In this document: in pieces, positions 32,868 to 46,462 of the stretch
Position numbering within the stretch: position 1 is the stretch's first letter
How the letters are laid out: every line of letters starts with the position of its first letter
NCBI GenBank assembly: GCA_037954325.1
Contig: JBBMNZ010000019.1
Coordinates: 12,732,501-12,796,500 of the forward strand
DNA: 64,000 nt
Direction: 5' to 3'
Origin: Fistularia commersonii
Taxonomy: Eukaryota > Chordata > Actinopteri > Syngnathiformes > Fistulariidae
The notes under the pieces: model-generated
Database searches by the model: none
What the model was told of the DNA's origin: nothing
The model's input: the letters and a program-made list of their open reading frames with translations, nothing else
Made by a program: the position numbers and the translations under genes

Positions 32868-33560
32868 TAGTAGATTAGATTAGATTCAACTTTATTGTCA
32901 TTACACATGTTAGGATACAGCATAACAAAATGCAGTTAGCATCTAATCAGAAGTGGAAAAAACAGAAGTGCATATGGATAGATTCTATACATAGAATATG
33001 CATTTGAAACTATACTATAGAATTCTGGACTGTAGAATGTTCAGTATTTCCAGAATAAATGCATGTTTTCTAGTGCAAGTACAGGTGGCTAAGATATGAG
33101 CAGAATATATACAGCTAATGTAAGTATGGTGGATAATAGTCATGTGCAGATTATGTACAAATAGGTAGTGATTAGTATGATTTACAGATGGCAATGTACA
33201 GATGGAACATAAATATACAGATGTCTTATACAGTACCTCTACAAAGGGGATAATATTGAGATGCTATATGAACAGTTATACAGAATATACACAATATTAC
33301 AGAATGTACAAGTATAAATCATGTAACCAGACAGGCAGCTTCCAGTTATGAGAAATGCAGATTGCTACAGAGTTGAGTGGGGTGGTGCGATCAGGTGCTG
33401 GGGAGAATAAGAGGGTGGTGAAGATCACCTACGGAGTGACTTCAGAGAAGCGGGTGACAGCTGTGGGGAAGAAGCTATTCCTGAACCTGCTGGTTTTGGT
33501 CTGCAGGCCCCTGAAACGCCCCTTGGAGAGGAGCAGTTGGAAGAATCTATTCGGTATTAA
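32868..33560. repeat. Interspersed repeat of fish type, about 690 bp
   Basis: It begins TTAGATTCAACTTTATTGTC...AACAAAATGCAGTT and ends with AGCTGTGGGGAAGAAGCTAT, TCCTGAACCTGCTGGTTTTG and CCCCTGAAACGCCCC. Both ends resemble a repeat seen across many teleost genomes. The superfamily cannot be decided from the sequence; terminal repeats were not found. Confidence 0.5.
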
Positions 33561-33639
33561 TAGTAGTTGTAGCAATAGTATTCGTAGTATTTTCACCAGT
33601 AGTGAGTTTTCTGACATTCCGAATATATCTTAAAAAAAT

Positions 33640-34026
33640 TCGTACCTCCATCGGAAGTGATGTCAGAATGACGTATCGCCGTGAAGTCGCTCGTCTGTGT
33701 CATTTCTGTCACGACTCTCTCGACGAGGCTTTTATTTTGAAGCCCACCGCCGGAAGCTCTTCACCGCTTCCGCTACGGCGCTCGACGGACCCGCGCCTGC
33801 GCAGTGCGCCTGACGCCCCGCCCACCCCGCCCCCCCCCGCCCCCTCCCGTCTCCGCGGCCGAGCGGAGGCATCGCTGCGCCGCAGTGGATGCGGGACCGT
33901 GACCTCAGCACCGCGGCTCCCGCAGGAACCACCGGAACCGACCCGGTTCCACCGGCGAAGCGCGCACTCTGCGGCTCCGGGTGTCGTGAGCCGTTCCCGT
34001 ACGCGTGACCCGACGGAGGAAGCATC
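33640..34026 (+). promoter_or_regulatory. ablim2: CpG-island promoter and 5' UTR of ablim2 first exon
   Basis: CGGAAGTGATGTCA (33652, ETS next to a CRE-like half site) is followed by a strongly CpG-rich, GC-box-rich stretch (CCCGCCCACCCCGCCCC) leading to the ATG at 34027. Flanks are AT-rich upstream. It is consistent with a broad TATA-less promoter. Confidence 0.65.
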
Positions 34027-34558
34027 ATGAGCAGCACCGGTAAGATCCCGCAGCGGGGGCACGGGGGGAGAAGGGGGGGGGGCTCCGCCGTTACAGCGCA
34101 GGTGTCTCGGTATTTGCGGTCACGAGCGCGTGCACGCTGATGTCAGGTGTAACCGGTACTGGAGATGTGTGTGTGTGTGTGTGTGTGTGAGGGGGGGGGG
34201 GGGGGGGGCACTGACGCCTTTGTCCCCCGCAGGGAGTTGGGGTGGGGTGGAGGGGTTGTTTTTTTGCACGTTGAATCGCGCGCACGCGCACGCGCATCCT
34301 GTATCTGCGTTTAATGAGGTAGAAATCAAACACTTGAGATGCCGCTGATCAAACACCCGGAGGACAGGACGCACGACCGGCTCCAGCCCGGAGACCATGT
34401 TTACTGTGTTTATTTTACACAGTAATAACATGGAAATTATTGTTTTATTACACAGTAATAACACGGTAATGAGCGAGTGATAACCCGTTTATTACACGTT
34501 TGTCACCACGTTATTAACCAGCAGGAACAAAGTCCTGACTTGAAGAAACCAAAATGAC

Positions 34559-34637
<79 letters not shown>

Positions 34638-34862
34638 TTCTAGAATTATCTTACAACTTTGTGTTCATCCCTTCACGGCCTCTTCTGTTCCTGGAACATT
34701 CTGGTACTTCACTGCTTCCCTGCTATTTAGTTGGTCATCCTGGCAGTTAGTTATAATTAGTAATAGTTAGTGATAGATGGCGGTTAGCTGTTAGTCTCAA
34801 AGAGGTTCCTGCTTGTTTTCACTCCAATCTGGTTCTGGTTGTGATTTTGTGGAGACTAAAGA

Positions 34863-34929
<67 letters not shown>

Positions 34930-35022
34930 ACTCGTGCGCGCCTGAAATGTGGCGTGGGCCCGTGACATTTCCCTGCTCCTTGTCACCACCGGGCCCTTTG
35001 AAGGTGGGCGTGTGCTATGACA

Positions 35023-35059
<37 letters not shown>

Positions 35060-36097
35060 TTGAGCTATAAAGCAGAAGATGAAACACTTTTCGTCAAATC
35101 TTCACTCCATTTGTTTGTTTCACTTAAACTAAAGGGGAGGTGGGGCAAGAGGGGGCGGAGCATCAAGAGGTGGACTAGCAGAAGGTGGTGGAGTAGCAGG
35201 AGATCTGATGGTGTGACATTTAAATGCCGGTGAGAGGGAGCATTTTGATTGGCTGAGGTGAAGGCCACGCCCCCTTTTGGACAACAGCACACTGGACACC
35301 TTCCAAATCAGAGTAGGGCCGACTCACTTCCACAAGTACTGCATGTGTGGATGAGTACTCCAAGTAGTGCGTGTCTGGAAGAGTACTCCAAGTACTGCAT
35401 TTGTGGGCGAGTACTCTGAGTACTTCCTGTGTGGATGAGTACTCCCAAGTACCGTCTGTGTGGATGAGTACTCTAAGCACTCCATATGTGGAGAAGTACT
35501 TCTTATGTTGGTGAGTACACCAAGTACTTTCTGTGTAAGTAATGAGTATTCCAAGTATGTCATCTGTCAGGGAGTACTCCAAGAATTCCTGTATTGACAG
35601 GTACTCCAAGTATATCCTGCGTTAGCAAGTAGTCCAAGTAGCTCCTTTTTGGATAAGTACACTGAGTAATCCCTGTGAGGATGAGTGCTCCAAATACTTT
35701 GTGTGTCAGCGAGTACTCCAAGTACCTCACATGTCAGCATGTACTCCAAGTATTTCACGTGTCAGTAAGCACTCAAACTACTTCTAGGAGGATGAGTCCT
35801 CCAAGTACTTCCTGTATGGGTGAGTACTCTGTGTACTTCTTGTGTCGAGAGTACTCTCACCAGGGGGCTCCACTGGAGATGGCTCAGATTTGAGAGCAAT
35901 GACTCGGCACCCCATCCAGGTACCAGGTCTGGTCCTCAGCCCGGTTACCGCGGCGACCGGCAAGAGTCGCCGTTCGGGTGGAGGCTCCCTCTGCCGCCAC
36001 CATGCATTATGGGATGTTGGACTTTGAACCTGCATGGGTTGGCGGTATGAGGAGCAAAGATCAATGGACCTTGATCAATTATTCACCCAGTCACTTT

Positions 36098-36135
<38 letters not shown>

Positions 36136-37749
36136 CAGCTCCTCTGCAAAGTGCAAGCTGTCAGAGAGACAAACAACGCCCCCCCCCCCCATCCATCAGC
36201 TGCTGTCGTCCTGGCAACAGAACCACCCTGATGCTGGGAGGTGGAGACGGCAGTGGTTGGGATTAGACCTACTGCGACACGGGGGGGGAGGAAGTGAACA
36301 GGAACCGAAAGGAAAGAAAACAGGGAAGGGAAGAAGGAAGGATTGGACAGGTGGAGAAGTGAGAAGAGAATGAGAGGAAAGAAGGAAAGGAAAGCAGGGG
36401 AGGTAAGGAAAGAAGAGGAAACGGAAGGAAAAGGAAAGGAAAGGAGGGGCGGAGAGAAGGAAAAGCCACAATGTAAGGAAAGGAATAAAGGGAAAGGAGT
36501 GAGGCAAGGACCCAGGGAAGGCCAGGATGTGATTGGCTCCTGGCGGGTCATGTGACCCAGATTGTCTCCTTGAGGAGGTCCACTGCTCAAAGCTGATTGG
36601 TCAGAAGTTGACCCTGAGAACACTCTTCCTCCCCATACACACACCTCCAGTTGTCACTTCCTGTATCGTTGTGTCTCGTCCTTATCAGGAGGAAACCAGG
36701 CTCACACACACACACACACACACACACACTTCCTGTCGGGGATCCAATATCACCCCTCTCCCCCCGTAGCATGATGGATGACAACATCGCTATTTGTTTT
36801 GCTAGCATAGCAACAGAAAACAGCCGGCTAGCAGGGGCAGGTTTGGACCAGCCAAGTTACTGTGGCAACCGTGTCCAAGATGGACTCCGTAATCGATTGG
36901 CTGATTAATCGATCAATCAATAAATCAATCAGGTCCTGTAAACAATTGAAAGGATACGCAATCAGTGATTTAGATCAATGAATCAATCAGTTCCTGTAAT
37001 CAAAACCTGATCCGATCAGCGCCAGCTTTGACGAGGATCCCGACTCCCCGTTATCGATTACGTATCAGCTCCAGTTGTAACCAGGGGTTGAAGCCGATCA
37101 GCTTGCCCTGGACCGATCAATCACCTCTCCACTAGATCAGCCCCTCCCAGATTCCAACTCCCCTAAAGACGGGATATTATTGATTATGACCGATCGATAG
37201 ATCTGATATTATTGATTACTGATTGCATGTGGGGGGTGATCAGTAGCCAATCAGGGCGCGGCGTTGCAGGTCCACTGCCCCAGACAGTGGTGGCGGGGGG
37301 GGGTCGCTTACCCCAGCTGCTATATATAACGGACAGATAGCTGGAATAACTGGAGAGAGAGAGGGAGGCGAGGGGAAGGGGAGGGGGCGAGCGAGGGGGG
37401 AGGAGTCACATGACCTCTGGCTCCTTCCTCAGATAGTGACGGGCAGAGCGCTCGCATGCTTGTTTTGCCGCCGCCGAACACCAACGCCAGAGTCTGATCG
37501 ACCACCTGCCCGGTTTGAAACAGCGTCAAAAGGAGGGAGGGGGTCACCACTCCCGAGGAGGGGAGAGAGGAGCGCGATGCCCGAGGAGCAAGGTAACATC
37601 CCGACCAATCAGCTGCCAGCAAGGACGCGGGAGCGTGGCGTGCACCTGCCGAAGGGGAGGCGTGGGGGGCGGAAGCGGCCGGGGGTCTCATCCAGTGCTA
37701 TTACATGGTTATTACACAGTAATTACCCTTCCAACTGTGGAAGGCGACA

Positions 37750-37805
<56 letters not shown>

Positions 37806-40800
37806 GTGCACTTCAACCTCCTGTTACGTAACCCCCCCCCCCCCCCAGGATTGCACGTTCTGTACGGTATTAATGGGGGGTGAGGGGAGGGTGACATGTT
37901 GTTGACGTCCCTGGCAACGGGACAGACAAACCTTGGCAACCAGGCAGACGTCCCTTGGCAATGGGACAGTTGGACTGTTGTGGTCCCCGGCGGCGACAAG
38001 GAGAGGAAATTCCTCCCATGTCCCAATACTGTGTACTCAGTACTGCATACTGAGTACTCAGTACTGCATACTGAATACACAGTCATTTCTTTAACTCTTC
38101 CGGCTCCTCCTCATCCTCAGGGAGGAACTCAGGTCCATCAAAATGGACTTTATTAGACTGAAGTAGTTGAACATCAGGAGGAAGAGGGAATATCTTCATC
38201 TTAATGCTGCCCAGGCACCATTATAAGTGTTAAATATTATGAAATAAAATGAAATATAATTAGCTATGAATATAAATGAGGTCACATTTGACACTTTTTA
38301 TTATATATAAAGAAACACAATTCAAAATTACCAATCAGTCAATTAATCGATCAATAAAACCCCCTAATATGACCTCAAAATCAGTGAAATATCAGCTAAA
38401 ATTAAACAAAAATCAAGAAATTACATAAGAAAAGTTTCTGCATAGATAAATAATTACGTAATGTCATATATACCGTAATCACATCATAATAACCAAGTAA
38501 TTGGCAAAGGATGAGTAACAACCTAAGAAAACATAATTACATAGTAATAACATTATATAACATAATATATAATAACATTATACATTTAAGTAATTATATA
38601 AAACAAGATATTACATAAAACAGTGTATTAACATTGAATGAAATTGATGGTTTATTGTTATTGTATATCTAATATTAGTAATATCAATAATTACATAGTA
38701 ATTAGTGATTACCTGTCTTTAAACACAGTCAGTTCATCAGGGCGGCTTCCTTCGACGGGGGACGGAGGCGCTGACTCATTAATGACATCTCCCATCAGCG
38801 TTACCCCGGAAACCGAATGTGAGCGACATCACACGGGGATGGTGCGAGAATTCGCGCCCCTTTGGTTTGGCAGCGCACGCCGACAACCATGACAGGGGGC
38901 CGACGGGCGCCGGTCACATGACCTCCTCCCCGCCAGCAGCCCGTGCGTGTTTATGTGTGACAGACGCAGTGGCGTTCAGTAATCCCTGCAAACACGCCAT
39001 CTGTCCTGGAGAAACCTCAGCAGGCCTAATGTGTTTCTGGGGAACATTTGTGGCGTTCACTCGGCGACAGGAAGTGGATGTAGATGCCAGATAGGTGATG
39101 ACTAAACATCAGGAAGGAGTCTAGTTGAGGCACGGCTGTCAATCAAATGTCACATGGATGGGAGGCGGGGCCAACTCCAGACAGGAAGTGGCCAAACCCA
39201 CCCGAATGAGTGGAGGGTGACCTCGTGTCAGTGCCGAATCGTCTAAGCCCCGCCCACCACACCGTTTGACCCAGTCAGAAGCTCAGTTCTGACCTGTCAA
39301 TCACAAGGCACCTCCTCCCAATTTCCTGCAGGATCTCTGCTGTGTTTTTGGATGGTCTTCCAAGTTCTCCTGGATATTTGTTGGGAAGTGAAGTTGAGTT
39401 TTGGTCGCTAACTTTAGCTAACCCTTGGATTAGCCTGGTAGCTAGCGCCCCAGCCCCTGTCAGACCTGACTTTGTAGTTTATTGGTCGTTTTTTTGTCTT
39501 TGTTTCTCCTGATTTTGTTAGTTTGAAGTTGCTTTTTGTTTAGCTAACCTTAGCTAACGTCTGATTTAGCCTGCAAGCTATACCTAGAGTTTTCGCTGAT
39601 TTTTGCTGATGATTTCAGTTTTTCGGGTAGTTGACGTTGCTGTTTTGTGACACTAACTTTAACTAACTCCTGGATTAGCCCGGTAGCTCGTGACCCAGTG
39701 GCTGTCAGACCTGACCAGGTAGTTTATCAGTGGTTTGTATTCCTTGTAACATCTGATTTTGGCAGTTTGTTGGATAGTTGGTGTATTCTTTTTGTCAAGC
39801 TAACTTTAGCTAACTCCTTGATAAGCCTGATTGATAACACCCTAACCGCTGTTGGAATTGCCCTGGTAGTTTATTGGTAGCTTGTTGTCTGTCATACTTG
39901 AGATTTTTGCAGATTTTTGCAGATTTTCGCAGATTTTTGTTGATTTTTGCAGAGTTTTGCTGATTTTATTTTTTGGTGTAGTTGAAGTTGCTCTTTGTTC
40001 AAGCTAATTATGCTATTCCCTGGATGAGCCTGGTAGCTAACACCTGAGCCGAGGTCAGACCTGACCAGGTAGTTTATCAGTGGCTTGTTTTTTTTGGAAC
40101 TTCTGATATTGGTTATTTGTTGGGTAGTTGACATTGCTTTTTGTTAAGCTAACTTTAGCTAATGGAGTAAGCTAAAGTTGGCTCCATTAGACATTAGCTA
40201 CCAGGCTAATGCCTAGCAGCTGTTGGAAATGTCTTGGTAGTTAATTGGTAGCTTGTATTTGCGACCTGCAATTTGCGATAGTTTCTTTGATAGTTGAAGT
40301 AGCTTTTTGTTTAGCTAACCTTAGGGAACATTAGCCAGGTGGTTAACACACTCCAACCTCACCTGGTAGTCTATTCGTAGTTTGTGATGGTATGACGAAT
40401 AATATAGGATTATAATCAAGTAACCTGACCCTTTCTAAAATTTTGGAAATTACTATCAGGACTTTTGACAAGTTAATGTTTTATCTTTAACAATAACAAC
40501 TGATTTGAAATAATTTTGCATCTAGACTATAAATGCATATAAAAATTGAAATGTCATTGGTGATTAATTTTTGTTATCAATAGTATAATTATGATCTGAG
40601 ATCACTTGCAGAAAAAAAAAACCATTACTGTAATTTTTATCTGTTTTAACTGAAATTAACAGCCAATAGAAATGTGGGGGAGCAAGGTCTCAGGTTGAGA
40701 GGGGGCGGAGCCTCATGCAGCCGAAGTTTATCTTCACAAAGGCTACCAATAAAAGTTGTAAGGGGGGGGGGCACAGGTCGTCCTAGCTCGGAGGGGGATC

Positions 40801-41553
40801 AGCACCAGGACTGACACCTGAAGAGGAAGTCAGTGTTCTGCTTAGCAGGTTAGCTCGGTTCTATTCAAATGTTAACATTAGCATTAGCATTGGGGAGAAC
40901 GTGAGTCCAAGGTCACACCTCGCCCTGGTCTGCAGATGGTACGCTCCGGGAATGTATCCAGGCACCACAGGACCCCCAGGGGCTGGCGGGGGGGGGACTA
41001 TTTTTAGGAGGTGCTTCACTGCGGCATCTCAGGAGGAGCCACGTGGTTCCCCCTCACGTTTGACCAGGGTTCTCACGTTCTAGTTGTCCTCACTGTGGAA
41101 ACCCCATCGCCTAGGGACCAGAACGTAGATCGAACAGAAGCTCAACTCGCGGAGTAATTCATAAATGAAGGAATCGATTCCAACATTTTCTTTATTTGGT
41201 ATCTAAGCAGATCAATTGTTTAACGACGCCTTAGGTAATAACTGCGTTACAACTTATTACTGTGTAATAGCTATGTAATAACTCTAATTACATGTAATTA
41301 AATTTTCAGGTTCAAAAAGTGTTCAGTTTCTTCAAATATGATTTCAAGTATGTATCATATGCATAAAAAGGATTGAAACATTATAAAGTAAAATAGAAGG
41401 AGATGATTTCCCAACGCATATAGCCCGATGAGTGGAAAACAGAAATGAAGGAAGTTCACTATCTAATGTCTCAGATAATTAATGCTGAGTAAAAGCCTGC
41501 TGTATTTGATTGTGTAATAACAGCTGAACACACACACTCACACACGCACCACG

Positions 41554-41601
<48 letters not shown>

Positions 41602-41997
41602 TTCACTTGTTGTAATAACAGTGTTATAGCTATGTAATAAGAATGGGTGTCTTAGTGCTGGAGGGGGAGTCCTTGCAGTTTCCCATGTGCTTCCCCCTTC
41701 AGACCCCCCCCCCCCCCCGCTCCCCAATAGACTAACTCACTTGATAAACTCTGCTCGCCAATTAATGTCGGTGAGGACGCCCAATGGAACCGGTCCGACC
41801 GGCCGCTGAACAACAACAAGCCTATTATCTGCTGCACAATGTCAATGGTGTGTGTGTGTGCGTGTGTGTCCGGTGTGGGGGTGAGCTCACAGCCGGAGAG
41901 AATGCGGTGAGACGTTCAGGGACATCAGATCATGAGGGGATTTTTAAAGAAGCATTTGTTTCTAAACCTTTTCATTTGTGACTGTGCACTTTCATGA

Positions 41998-42031
<34 letters not shown>

Positions 42032-42690
42032 TGTGTGTGTTTGCAGTGTTCCAGCAGCAGGCCCTCCATAGCCCTGTCCAGCAGCCGGCGGCAGGGCGGG
42101 GGGGCGGGCCCATCCCTTGCCACACCTGCGGCGCCCCCTGCAGGGGGGAGGCACTCAGGGTGCAGAACAGACACTTCCATATCAAGTGCTTCGTCTGCAG
42201 AGGTGGGAAACATACACACCTGACACACACATACAAACACACCTGACACAGGCACACACACATACCTGAAACACACACAGAGACACACCTATGAAATGAA
42301 CACGCATGCACACAGACACATGAAAACCTAATATATACACACAGCTGATACACAAATACCTGACACATACACACAGGACACACACACCTGATATATACAC
42401 AGACACACAAACATATACAATGGACACACACTTACTCACTGGATACACACATAGACCTGACACAACCACACACACAATCACATATACACACACACACAGG
42501 TTTGACAGACACATGTCTAATACACACACACCTGACAGATACACAAACTGCCTGCTTCCTGTGCAATGAGCTAACAGTTAGCATATTTTGTGACAGAGGC
42601 TAACTGTAACTGCTAACATTTACAGGTTTAGCCTCCAATGCTAAAGGCTCGTTAAGAGGATATGAATGTTTTAATGCTCCCCAATACCCT

Positions 42691-42732
<42 letters not shown>

Positions 42733-44862
42733 ATCTGCCCCCGTGGCGTTGATGATGTCATAGTTGGACGCAGGATTAACTGTTTTTTTTAGCTTGTTCG
42801 CCTTTCGCTTTATTAGCTTCATACCTGCTAGTCTAGGCTACTTCCTGTCAGGGTCGCCTCAGTCCGTTCCTCCTTTTGTTCCCCTTGTCGTCATGGGTTC
42901 TGCTGAGAAGGTCGATGGATATGCTATTAGCATCAGTTAGCAGGCTGGATGTTAGCCAGCTGGATGTGAGCTCGCTAACATTAGCATGGCGACGTTCCCT
43001 GGCCTGAGGTCAGGACTGGTGGATATAAACGGTATCAGAGTGGACTCCCATGCCTTGGTTCTTCTTTTTCTCCTTCCTGGGTTCCTCAGATTCATTATAG
43101 GCTCAAAAGTGTCTGTCGGTGTAAATGAGAGGGTGAACGTTGTGTTGATTGACAGCAGACCTTTCCGGGTTAATCCCGCCCCCTGCCCTGGTGCTGGCTG
43201 TGATTGGCTTTGCCCCCTGATAGCGAATGGGTGACCTCTGACCCCCTGTTATCGCCTGAAACACCTCCTGACCTCAATAAGGTGTTACATAAAACGGCTC
43301 AGGTTCCAGAAGGCTGAAGAACATGACGTTCCATGTATAGTAGATCATTCAGATACGCGTCTTTGTCTTCTAAGCCTTGGACAACAGGACGCCTGCAGCA
43401 GAAGGTCCTGGACCAGCGGGGCCGTCCCATCACCTCATCCTGAAGGCATCCCAGGCCGACGGGGAAAACATGGCGCCACGCCCCCGGCCTGGAAATACAC
43501 ACACATTCACACACATACACACACACACACAGGCGCGCGCTCCACTGTCTCCTATAAAACATTGTGACTGGTCTGCCTGTCAGACTTGGCCCCGCCCCCT
43601 TTCTCAGAGGCCACTCCCCCACCGTGAAACAACCTCCATCTTTTCCTGCTGCTAGTTTTCACTAATTTCCCGTGGTTCTTATTTCGTCAAATTATTTAAT
43701 TTCCTGTGAATCAGGTCACTTCCTGTCAATGACTTCACCTAATTTCGGTTGACTACCCTTTCACTCAATCAGATGAAGGTTAGCCTTTCTCTTATAAAAA
43801 GTACACTGATTAATAGGGGTGTAATAACAGTGTAATAACATATAAGAACGCATAGAACATTCTGTTCTGTAAAAACGTGTCAAGCCTGTGGCTTTGTGAG
43901 AGGAAACCTTGTTGGACGACACATGGAGAACCCAGGTTACCACTGGAGCGGAACCTGAAACCAGACAGGTTCCATTACAAGGACTCTGTGTGTTGAGTTC
44001 TCCAGCGCCTGGGTGGAGAACCGCATCTCCGGCACCTCCATCCCGTGGAACCTCTGAGATCCTGCTCCGTGTGTTGACTCAGAAAGCAGAGCTGCCAGAA
44101 GGTCTTGGCCCCGGGGCCAGGCTTTGTTTACCCGGAGCTCCTGGATCTTCTGGATTGCACTATCCCAGATCCTCCTGAGCCGGGTCACATGGCTGCCAGG
44201 GTCTTGTCCGGGCGTTGCTGCTGGATGTTCTCCTTCCTGGAAGCGGGTGGAACACAACACATTCGGGGAGTATGTGCGTGTGTGTTTGTGCTGATCTCAC
44301 ACACACACACACACACCCCAGAGATCAAACAGCTTCTACAAACATCTTCCTTGTCGTGGTTTGAGTCCAGAAATCTCCAGCAGGAACGTTCCCATGTTCT
44401 GAGTTCCTGCATGTTCCCCGATCACGGGAACGTGAGAGGTGGTTTGTTCCTCCAGATATGCTTCTCTGGTTGTTCTCTTGACCTCCTGGTCCAGGAGGCT
44501 GCCATGGCAACCACAGGTCATCACAGCGAGACAGGATGCAGGAGGATGAAGAGAACGTCTCTGGGTTCTCCACACCAGGTGGAACTTAGTTGTCACAATA
44601 GTCGCGACAGGCGCAAAAGTCCCAAACACGGGGAACTTGGGTCACCCAAGAAGCTGCCGGTTTCCTGCACGGCAGCCCGCCAAGGTCAATGGCGTAATCA
44701 CACTTGCGCCGCCACGTTACATCACACCTCCATCACCACGGCAACGACCAAAAACACAGCTGTCAATGTTATCGCCTGGAATGGGGGTCTTTGTTTTCAT
44801 GAGACGGAGGCTTTGGAGGAGACCGTTATCAGGAGGACACACACACACACACACACACGCAA

Positions 44863-44893
<31 letters not shown>

Positions 44894-45024
44894 TGGTCAA
44901 AGCCCAGAGGGTCAGTGTCTCTGGCAAATGGTGAGGTTTTATATCGGAGACGCCCGACACAAACCATCCCCATGGCCCAACGCCCACTGAGAACATCAGG
45001 AACTCAGCAACCAAAGGGCAGGGT

Positions 45025-45067
<43 letters not shown>

Positions 45068-46403
45068 CACTCATTCCTGTGGATCTGCAGCCCTCTGTGA
45101 AGAACGTTATGTGAAATTCTTCTCCTTCCTGTGACCCGTCCATTTTCTCTCCCCTCACACAGCGAATTAGCAGCCGGTTAGCAGCCGGTAAGTGGTCAAT
45201 TATCAGCTGGTTAGCGCCAGGTTAGCAGCTGGATAGCAGCTGCTTAGCAGGTGGTTATTACCAACCAGTTAAAAGCAGTTGGCAGCTTGTTAGCAGCTGG
45301 TTTGTAGCCAGTTAGCAGAAAATTACCAACCAGTTAAAAGAAGTTGCCAGCCGGTTAGTAACCACTTAACAGTAGTTAGCAGCCATTAAGCGGTTACTTT
45401 GCAGGTGGTTTGCAGCAAGGTAGCATCCAATTAGCAGCTTGTTGGAAGCCAGTTAGCAGCAAATTTACCACAAGTTAACAGCAGTTAGCAACCAGTTAGC
45501 AGAGCAGTCCCTTGGCAGCAGTTAGCATCAAGTTAGCAACCATTTTGTAGCTGGGAGGCATCTACTTAGCAGGTGGTTAACAGCCAGTTTGCATCCAATT
45601 AGAAGTCAAAAGCCAGAAGTTAAAAGTGATTAAAAGCCAGTTAGCGGGAAAATAGCAGCCATTTAACAGCAGATTGCAGCCAGTTAGGAACCATTTAACA
45701 GTAATTATCAGCCAATTAGCATCCAATCAGCAGCTAGTTAGAAGCCAGTAGACTCTGACCTTCTTGCATATTGCATTAGCGTTTTTTTGTTTTTTTTTTG
45801 CTTCTTCAGATCCCAAACAGGCTCTCCTCTGCTCTCCTCATGCTAGCTCCTGTCAGTCAACCCCCCCCCCCCGTACTTTTAGCATAGTATTCATAAAAGT
45901 ATAGTAGTAGTAGTGTAGTACTAGTTGTGTAGTAGTAGTAGTATCCTGTAACATATATTTAAAAAAAGCATAAACAACCCAATAGGGTCATTTCAGGTCA
46001 GGGGATTTTAGACTTGAGTGACATTTCTATGTCCGCTAAAAACTACAAATATGTCTGCCTACAGACGATACCCTTGTTCCCAGGAGAGTCAGGAAGAGAA
46101 GCAATGGCTCTTGAAAATCAGGAGGGCTGACCTTTGACCCAAAGGGACTGACCACTCATTAGAACCCAGGCGGCATAACCAGGACCAGGATCACTGTAAT
46201 AACCTGTTTTCATCATGGACAACAACAAGTGTGTCGTCTGTAAATTGACATATTTGTAGTTTTTAGCGGATGTAGAACTATCATTATAAGCTGCGGTCCT
46301 CGTATAGAACCCTGTGGAACACCACCAGACGGCTTCTTCTGGTTTCGTCTCTGTAGGACATTGTCTGGAGTCAAATCAGAACTGGCTCTAGATCATGTGA
46401 AAA

Positions 46404-46462
<59 letters not shown>

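Noticed and set aside
35220..35860. A CRISPR-like array at the 28-bp repeats
   Set aside because: The units are directly abutting without unique spacers and the setting is an intron of an animal gene.
36075..36644. 189-codon minus-strand Ser/Phe/Pro-rich frame in ablim2 intron 1
   Set aside because: It is the complement of a polypurine tract and a CA repeat; no domain and no splice sites in phase.
44105..45100. 331-codon plus-strand frame in ablim2 intron 2
   Set aside because: It crosses two CA repeats, has no recognisable domain and does not connect in phase with ablim2 exons.
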